From positions 1 through 26,874 of the forward strand of contig JBOHRF010000040.1 in NCBI GenBank assembly GCA_050732575.1: a stretch of 26,874 nucleotides of DNA, written 5' to 3'. This DNA is from JBBDWZ01 sp050732575. Its GTDB lineage: Bacteria > Gemmatimonadota > Gemmatimonadetes > Longimicrobiales > RSA9. The position numbers and the translations under genes are program-made. Below are positions 22,554 to 26,874 of this stretch, piece after piece. The notes beneath the pieces were generated by a model. The model worked only from the letters and a program-made list of their open reading frames with translations. It had not been told where the DNA came from and searched no databases. The first letter of the stretch is position 1. Each line of letters opens with the position of its first letter.

Positions 22554-23191
22554 CGCCTGCGCTCGAACAGCACGATGCGCCAGGAAAACGTTTGGTTCAC
22601 GGAACGCAACTCGAAGCCAGCCGCCTGCAACAGTGATTCGATGGCGTGCGGAGAGTGCACGTAGGTGCGGAAGGGGTTGCCGCGCAATATGCGCAGGAGA
22701 TTCTCGAACCAGAATGCCAGGTGCACTATCCAGCGGGAGCGCGGATACGTAGCACCATAAAAACGTCGAGTCTTGTTGATCGATTGTCGCACCAGCGCTC
22801 GCATATCGGGATAGCAGCAGATGACTTTGTCCAGCGTCACCACATCGGCGGGTACCACGGTATCGGTGAGCTCGGTCAGGTCGCCCGCTCGTAATTCTGC
22901 GCGGTCGGCCAATCCCTGCGCAGCCAATCGCTGAGCAGCTGCGTCGAGATATACTCTGGAAATGTCGACCAGCGTTGCGTGCCGGGCGCCCGCCAGCAGC
23001 AGCTGCTCTGCAATCACGCCCAGCCCCGCGCCAATGTCGAGCACGCTCATGCCCTGAACACCCGCCCGCGTCAGCGCGCTCAGCAACGCCCGGGTCTCCG
23101 GCGCCGGTCCGCTTTGCTCCAACTCCTGCAACTGATTGCTGGCCCTGTTGCTCTCGAAATGCGCTTCGATGGAATGGCAGCAGTCCCGCAT
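22535..23191 (-). CDS. Class I SAM-dependent methyltransferase (BchM/ubiquinone-type fold)
   Basis: A 218-residue protein. The SAM-binding motif I is VLDIGAGLGVIAEQLL near residues 50-65, and the acidic motif II is ATLVDIS. The later region DVVTLDKVICCYPDMRALV and the C-terminal VHSPHAIESLLQAAGFELRS resemble the group often linked to Mg-protoporphyrin O-methyltransferase-like proteins, though here the substrate is open. The N-terminus MRDCCHSIEAHF is typical of that group and has a Cys pair. It starts 5 bases after the ArsM-like gene and overlaps the MFS start by 4, so it is tightly coupled to both. It gives the operon a second, different methylation step. Confidence 0.85.
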   Translation of the reverse strand: MRDCCHSIEAHFESNRASNQLQELEQSGPAPETRALLSALTRAGVQGMSVLDIGAGLGVIAEQLLLAGARHATLVDISRVYLDAAAQRLAAQGLADRAELRAGDLTELTDTVVPADVVTLDKVICCYPDMRALVRQSINKTRRFYGATYPRSRWIVHLAFWFENLLRILRGNPFRTYVHSPHAIESLLQAAGFELRSVNQTFSWRIVLFERRRDHRQS

Positions 23192-23196
23192 GGTTG

Positions 23197-23988
23197 TCAG
23201 GCGGATTGTTTCGGCTTGGTGGCGGTGAGTACGATGGCGACCGCGCCCAGTGATTCCGCAACGCTGCGAGTCGCTCGACTGGCGGCCGAGAAGTAGTCCC
23301 GGTGATCGAGCACGCGCACGTCCACCAGGCCCACTTCTTCCAATGCGGTGAGGTAGTCCGACTCAGTGGTCGCGCCCACAATACATTCGGCCCACAGTTG
23401 TGGTTGGCTGCGGCAGGCATCCGATGCCGGATGCGCGAGCACGATGTCAGCAATCTGGACCCGGCCACCGGCTCGGAGTACACGAGCAATCTCCGCGAAC
23501 GCCTGCCGCTTGTCCGGCACCAGGTTCAAGACGCCGTTGCTGGTCACAACATCGACACATGCATCAGGCAGTGGAATATCCTCAGCATCACCTTCCAGCA
23601 CGATGACATTGGTCGCACCCACGTCATTGATGATGGCCGCCAGCTTGTCGCGCATCGCGGTCGTCAAATCGAGTGCGTAAACCTGACCACCCTGACCGGC
23701 GCGCTGGAGTGAACTGAATACATCGGTGCCGGAGCCCGACCCGATGTCGAGTACCGTATCCCCCGGTTTGATGGCATGGGCCAGGAATGGGTAGCCGACA
23801 CCCGCGAAAGATTCCACGGCGTGCTCAGGCAAGCGATCCAGGAGCTCGCGCGGATACCCCACGAATTCGCAGGCGGCCCGACCGGTGGGAAAATGGAATT
23901 CGCGATTCGGGTAGCGTGCTACGTCCGTATACATGGCGCGCACTGCATCCAGAATCACATCCCGCTGCAGCGACGTGATCACGACCAT
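23197..23988 (-). CDS. ArsM-like class I SAM-dependent methyltransferase
   Basis: A 263-residue protein. Motif I DTVLDIGSGSGTDVFSSLQ, then VYALDLTTAMRDKL, EGDAEDIPLPDACVDVV and SNGVLNLVPDK follow the order seen in arsenite methyltransferase-like enzymes. The N-terminal FHFPTGRAACEFVGYP and VESFAGVGYPF mark a subfamily often annotated as ArsM-like. The canonical ArsM has Cys in the SNCVINL position; here it is Gly, as in this subfamily, so arsenite is not a safe substrate. Other cysteines (ACEF, DACV, DACR, AECIVGA) remain. ATG 23988 is preceded by GAGGT and lies 7 bases after the anti-sigma stop. I call the fold with confidence, the substrate with little. Confidence 0.83.
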   Translation of the reverse strand: MVVITSLQRDVILDAVRAMYTDVARYPNREFHFPTGRAACEFVGYPRELLDRLPEHAVESFAGVGYPFLAHAIKPGDTVLDIGSGSGTDVFSSLQRAGQGGQVYALDLTTAMRDKLAAIINDVGATNVIVLEGDAEDIPLPDACVDVVTSNGVLNLVPDKRQAFAEIARVLRAGGRVQIADIVLAHPASDACRSQPQLWAECIVGATTESDYLTALEEVGLVDVRVLDHRDYFSAASRATRSVAESLGAVAIVLTATKPKQSA

Positions 23989-23995
23989 GATGACC

Positions 23996-24244
23996 TCACG
24001 TGTTCGTTTGACCGGCCAGCAACGTTCGAATGCGAGCTTCCAGCCCAGCTCCCACATCGGCGCTGCGCAGCTGTGCCAGACGGGACTTGAGCTTGTGCTC
24101 GAACTCTGCGCGTGAATAGCAGCTGTGGCATTGCTCCAGGTGCTGGCGCACGGTGTGCTCATCCAGCGCAGGCAGCTCGCCATCCAGGTACGCTGCCAGT
24201 AGCTCGAGCGCACGCTCGCAATCGATTCGCACTGAGTCGGTCAT
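23996..24244 (-). CDS. Soluble zinc-binding (ZAS/zf-HC2) anti-sigma factor
   Basis: An 82-residue protein starting within the sigma gene's stop (ATGA overlap). It carries the ZAS motif HLEQCHSC (H-x3-C-x2-C) and an upstream Cys in RIDCERALELLAAYLDGEL, the helix that grips ECF sigma factors. There is no membrane helix, so the sensor is cytoplasmic, as in RsrA- and ChrR-type proteins that respond to thiol oxidation, singlet oxygen or metals. The expected role is to hold the sigma factor encoded just upstream until a signal alters the zinc site. The stimulus is not shown by the sequence. Confidence 0.87.
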   Translation of the reverse strand: MTDSVRIDCERALELLAAYLDGELPALDEHTVRQHLEQCHSCYSRAEFEHKLKSRLAQLRSADVGAGLEARIRTLLAGQTNT

Positions 24245-24891
24245 GATTTCGTTGGGTTGGAGTCGGGACGCACGAGACCCGCGTCCTGTGCGTGTTTCCA
24301 CAATGCCTTCTGCAAGTGCGACCGGCCGCGCGCCAGGCGCGAGCGCACGGTGCCGATCGGCAAGGCGAGCACGTCGGCGATTTCCTGGTAGGCAAAACCC
24401 TGTACATCGGCCAGCAGAACCACCAGGCGGTACGCCTCCGGCAAGTCAGCAATCGCCTGCTCGAGGTCGTCCTGCAACAGCCGCGTCAAGAACTCCTGCT
24501 CGGGGTTGCCCCACCAGAGCAGGAACGGCTGATGCAATCGCTCGAAAAGAGAAAAGGCATGCTCCTCGTTCTCATCCAGCGACACCAATTCCGGTTGTGC
24601 CGCGCGGCCGCGCCGACCCGTGATGTAGGTATTGGTCAGGATCCGAAACAGCCAGCCGCGTAGATGGTCGCGGTCTCGCAGCGTTTCCCGATGGCGCCAG
24701 GCCCTGGCAACCGAGTCGGCAACCAGGTCCTCCGCATCAGCGAGGTTGCGGCACATGCCGCGCGCCGTGGCCAGGAGTCGAGGCAGGAGGTCAACGACCT
24801 CCTGCTCGAAAGAGTCGCTGGCTTCGCCCACAGGCGGAAGCGATTGAACTGGATTACTTGCGGTTACGAGGGTCATCGGCCGCGTTGACAT
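24241..24891 (-). CDS. ECF-type RNA polymerase sigma factor
   Basis: A 216-residue sigma-70 family protein. Region 2 spans ~31-98 (LLATARGMCRNLADAEDLVA, then RAWRH and GWLFRILTNTYI) and region 4 ~138-192 (IADLPEAYRLVVLLADVQGF, YQEIADVLALPIGTVRSRLARGR). A linker of about 40 residues separates them. ATG 24891 has a GGGGA site; ATG 24876 is an alternative. Either start overlaps the end of the cupin gene, up to 38 bases, so translation is coupled. The gene is the switch of the operon, and the promoter upstream of the cupin gene has the form ECF factors recognise. Confidence 0.92.
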   Translation of the reverse strand: MSTRPMTLVTASNPVQSLPPVGEASDSFEQEVVDLLPRLLATARGMCRNLADAEDLVADSVARAWRHRETLRDRDHLRGWLFRILTNTYITGRRGRAAQPELVSLDENEEHAFSLFERLHQPFLLWWGNPEQEFLTRLLQDDLEQAIADLPEAYRLVVLLADVQGFAYQEIADVLALPIGTVRSRLARGRSHLQKALWKHAQDAGLVRPDSNPTKS

Positions 24892-25333
24892 AGGTCAATC
24901 CCCAGGGCCCCGTGCCGTGCAACTGGATGATGGTTTCCCCCTGCGTCCAGGCATAGTGGCGCATCCCCGCCGGCAGCGCGCCGAACGCGCCAACCGGCAA
25001 ACGAGTGCCCTGCTTCTCGTCGAATCGATCGCCCATGCCCACGAAGAACGTTCCCTGCAAGACAGTTACGTGTTCCGTGGCGGGATGGAAGTGCGGTGGA
25101 ATCCTGTATCCTGCCGGCATCTTGAGACGCATGGTGAACTCGCCAGGTTGGGACGGATCCCCTTCAATCACCGCCAATTCCGCTCCCGCAGGCAAACTTG
25201 TCGGAGCGCTGGTCCAGGTGATTGCACCAGGAAGGGCGACGATTGCCCGGCTGGTCTTTTCTGACGCTGGCGCCTGCGCGGTCGCGGAGCTGACTGCGAC
25301 CAGCAACCAGGGTATGACGCGAAGGAATCGCAT
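24854..25333 (-). CDS. Secreted cupin-domain protein
   Basis: A 159-residue protein with a signal peptide (RFLRVIPWLLVAVSSATAQ, cleavage after AQ). The single cupin barrel holds the first motif PHFHPATEHVTVLQG (two His and a Glu as metal ligands) and a second, shorter motif with GMRHYAW. It thus probably binds a metal and may be an oxygenase-, isomerase- or sensor-like cupin. The ATG at 25333 lies behind GAGGAGTGATC. It is the first gene of the ECF operon, under the GGAACC promoter. A periplasmic cupin in this position could act on, or shield, the compound that induces the system. Confidence 0.87.
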   Translation of the reverse strand: MRFLRVIPWLLVAVSSATAQAPASEKTSRAIVALPGAITWTSAPTSLPAGAELAVIEGDPSQPGEFTMRLKMPAGYRIPPHFHPATEHVTVLQGTFFVGMGDRFDEKQGTRLPVGAFGALPAGMRHYAWTQGETIIQLHGTGPWGLTYVNAADDPRNRK

Positions 25334-25351
25334 GATCACTCCTCGAGTTGA

Positions 25352-25370
25352 GCGGGGTTCGTGACCCCGC
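25352..25370. promoter_or_regulatory. Hairpin in the cupin-operon leader
   Basis: GCGGGGT and ACCCCGC form a perfect 7-bp stem with a 5-base loop. It lies in the predicted 5' leader, about 18 bases before the cupin start and close to its ribosome-binding site. It could affect translation or mRNA stability; a terminator is unlikely without a T run. Confidence 0.55.
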
Positions 25371-25416
25371 GGCTTCGAATGGTCTCGTGAATCGCTGGAC
25401 GCGTCTATTGCGTAAC

Positions 25417-25442
25417 GACGCAAATTCGCGCAAAAAGGTTCC
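25417..25442 (-). promoter_or_regulatory. ECF-type promoter of the cupin-sigma operon
   Basis: On the minus strand: GGGAACC with a T-run after it (-35 at 25437-25442), a 16-base spacer, then CGTCGTTA (-10 with CGTC at 25417-25420). GGAAC(C) followed by T-rich sequence and CGTC is the standard pattern for ECF sigma factors. It sits about 84 bases before the cupin ATG. This supports autoregulation of the operon by its own sigma factor. Confidence 0.68.
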
Positions 25443-25485
25443 CGACCGAAGGCTCGCGTGAGTCAACTCGCCCAGCGCGAGTTCG

Positions 25486-25760
25486 CTACGAGTCCGCGCT
25501 GGTAGTGACCAGGTGAGGATGCCGCTGCTGGAACGAGCCGCGCAGCGAGAGCCGCTCACCACGGTCTTCGATGTAGCCCGACCCCGAAGTTCGGTTGTAG
25601 ACCACCACGCTGTCCAGCCATGTCACCAGATCGCGCGCGGACTCGTGCTTGATCTGCGCGAATGCAGTCCGATAGAACGAGCCTCACTGTTAGCGGTGAA
25701 GAGCTGGGCGGCAACGATTGCGCTGAAATCGAGCTCGCGCTCGCGCTGAGCAGCAGCGTG
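25486..25760 (-). pseudogene. Unrecognised gene fragment, frameshifted
   Basis: Two frames give one plausible protein tail: ELDFSAIVAAQLFTANSEAR, then after adding one base near 25677-25682, FYRTAFAQIKHESARDLV, TWLDSVVVYNRTSGSGYIED and a C-terminus ending TTSADS at 25486. No start codon is evident. I do not recognise the family. It resembles coding DNA in composition, unlike the arginine-rich shadow frames around it. Confidence 0.45.
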
Positions 25761-26501
25761 ATCCAGACAACGATTGGGCGCGGGCGCGGTCGCGGAACGA
25801 TCAACAATTCCCGCACTTCGGCACCGCCCAGGCGCAACGCCCGTTCGCCTTTTCCGCGGTGTTCGGGAAAGCCGATGCAGATTCGGTTCATTGCAGCAAA
25901 CTCCCCTGCCGGGATCGCAAGAGCGTACGCGGCCAGTCGTGGCCGTCTCTCAATCGCGACTCGTGTTGTCGATGAAATGCGGTCAATGACCGCAGGGCAC
26001 ACTACGCCCTGCAGAAGCTCAATTGGGGCGGGGGAACGAGCGGTGCGCGGGAAGCTGGGTGTGGATGCCTGAGTCACGACCGGGCGGGTCGACGCTGCAG
26101 CATTCAATACGGTCGGCAGTATCGGTGCGGATGTGCCCGACAGGAAAGGCAGCCGCAGGCGCCATCGTTCTCGCTCTGATCATCGTTGGTCTGACCCCGG
26201 GGAAGGAGCCGCATGCGTACGAACCTGGAGCGACTGCGGAAAGATCATGTCGCAACATACGCACTCCAGGGCGCACGCGGAGCGGCAGACGCTCAGGCAC
26301 CGCGTCATTGACGGACGAATCCAGGCGGGCACCTGAGGGTCGCACTGGCTGAAGCACACGCTCTACTCGTCCCTTCCTCGGCGGAATTCTTGCTCAATCC
26401 GGCCCCGGGCATGTTCGGGATCGCCCTTTCCTGCGTGGACGCCCCCACCGCAGCAGCGCAGATCGAGCGTCGCACGCAGAAGCTAAAGAGGCGTGTACCC
26501 G
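25761..26501. other. Degraded region without a confident gene
   Basis: About 740 bases. Minus-strand pieces in three frames between 25760 and 25940 (for example GGAEVRELLIVP) may belong to the same damaged gene as the fragment to the left. On the plus strand, ATG 26213 behind AAGGAG gives RTNLERLRKDHVATYALQG and stops after 32 codons; the same frame after that stop reads LAEAHALLVPSSAEFLLNP and GMFGIALSCVDAPTAAAQ up to a TGA at 26507-26509. That may be a broken small gene. Nothing can be named. Confidence 0.4.
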
Positions 26502-26874
26502 TCAATTGAAGCGTTGTGGGAACTGGCTGATGATGCCATTGGAAAGCACATCGGCCATGCGCAGAATGTGCCCGTGGATCGCGTCGTAAGCCGCAATGTC
26601 CGCGGCCCAGTCGCCATGCAGTCGAGCCTGTGCTTCCTGGAGTGTGAGGTCGAGGTGATGGCGCATCTCGGCGCGCAGCGTAGCGCGGGGCCAGTGGCCG
26701 GGATTCGCGCCGCTCAGGAAGTCCGCAATCTCGTCTGCGTTGGCATACCACCGCGCCGAGGCCGCCTGCACGTCCAGGGTCTTGCCGGCTTTCGCAGCTG
26801 TAATGATCTCGGCCGCGATCAGGATGTGCGGGCGCAGCAGTGCACTGAGACGCTCGCCGGCCGCTTCGCCGTAA
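26502..26874 (-). CDS. Small helical conserved hypothetical protein (5' end outside window)
   Basis: The frame is open to the right edge, so the start is outside; 123 C-terminal codons are present. The sequence begins YGEAAGERLSALLRPHILIA and goes on through ARWYANADEIADFLSGANP, HLDLTLQEAQARLHGDW and AYDAIHGHILRMADVLSNG to FPQRFN. The even spacing of hydrophobic residues points to a helical bundle. I recall similar uncharacterised bacterial proteins of about 160-190 residues with RWYANADEIA and HLDLTLAEA motifs, sometimes mislabelled as enzymes; no function is established. A conserved His in HLDLT and HGHILRM is notable. Confidence 0.82.
   Translation of the reverse strand, partial: YGEAAGERLSALLRPHILIAAEIITAAKAGKTLDVQAASARWYANADEIADFLSGANPGHWPRATLRAEMRHHLDLTLQEAQARLHGDWAADIAAYDAIHGHILRMADVLSNGIISQFPQRFN

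Noticed and set aside
22539..23489. Upstream extension of the MFS frame to 23489
   Set aside because: It overlaps the two methyltransferase genes and has no membrane-protein character; the MFS protein starts naturally at TTG 22538.
25556..26107. 183-codon minus-strand ORF as a real gene
   Set aside because: It is a mixture of frames: its second half competes with better coding frames in the 25486-25760 fragment, and its N-terminal part is low-quality sequence.

Overview
The window looks like a chromosomal stretch from a high-GC, Gram-negative soil-type bacterium, most likely Gemmatimonadota or a close neighbour such as Acidobacteriota. The basis is the gene content: two PadR + ADOP-type permease pairs, two Ser/Thr kinases of which one is fused to a BTAD regulator, a CBM9/DUF5916 barrel protein, a carboxypeptidase-regulatory/TonB-plug protein, and several secreted proteins with a signal peptide ending near AQ. 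This assignment comes from family knowledge, not from a search. I see no tRNA, rRNA or CRISPR.

Layout. 1-3290: a possible partial gene, then a two-kinase operon on the minus strand (membrane PknB-like kinase, then a soluble BTAD-kinase fusion). 3624-6646: a plus-strand pair, a secreted Ig-like/beta-propeller protein and an outer-membrane-barrel-like protein. 6847-9877: PadR regulator plus ADOP permease. 9958-13560: a minus-strand block mixing an intact beta-carbonic anhydrase with broken genes (TonB-plug protein, TrmO remnant, an unrecognised frameshifted protein, a truncated DinB), ending at a 44-bp repeat next to an IS91-type transposase tail. 14032-16740: DUF5916 barrel protein. 16741-17321: a group II intron-like scrap and a small frameshifted gene. 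17527-20497: second PadR-ADOP pair. 20538-21299: GNAT and ZIP remnants around a small hypothetical gene.

21324-25442 is the most coherent and interesting part. It is one tightly packed minus-strand operon: secreted cupin, ECF sigma factor, soluble zinc-binding anti-sigma factor, ArsM-like methyltransferase, second methyltransferase, MFS transporter. A good ECF-type promoter (GGAACC-N16-CGTC) lies upstream, which suggests autoregulation. The likely logic is that a redox or metal signal releases the sigma factor, which raises its own operon; two methylation steps act on an unknown small molecule, which the MFS protein exports. A 44-bp fossil of the methyltransferase/MFS junction lies 9 kb away beside the transposase scrap.

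At least five disrupted genes show a shift that restoring one missing base would repair. This could be real decay or systematic indel error in the assembly. 25443-26501 is degraded sequence, and the right edge holds the 3' part of a small helical protein gene.
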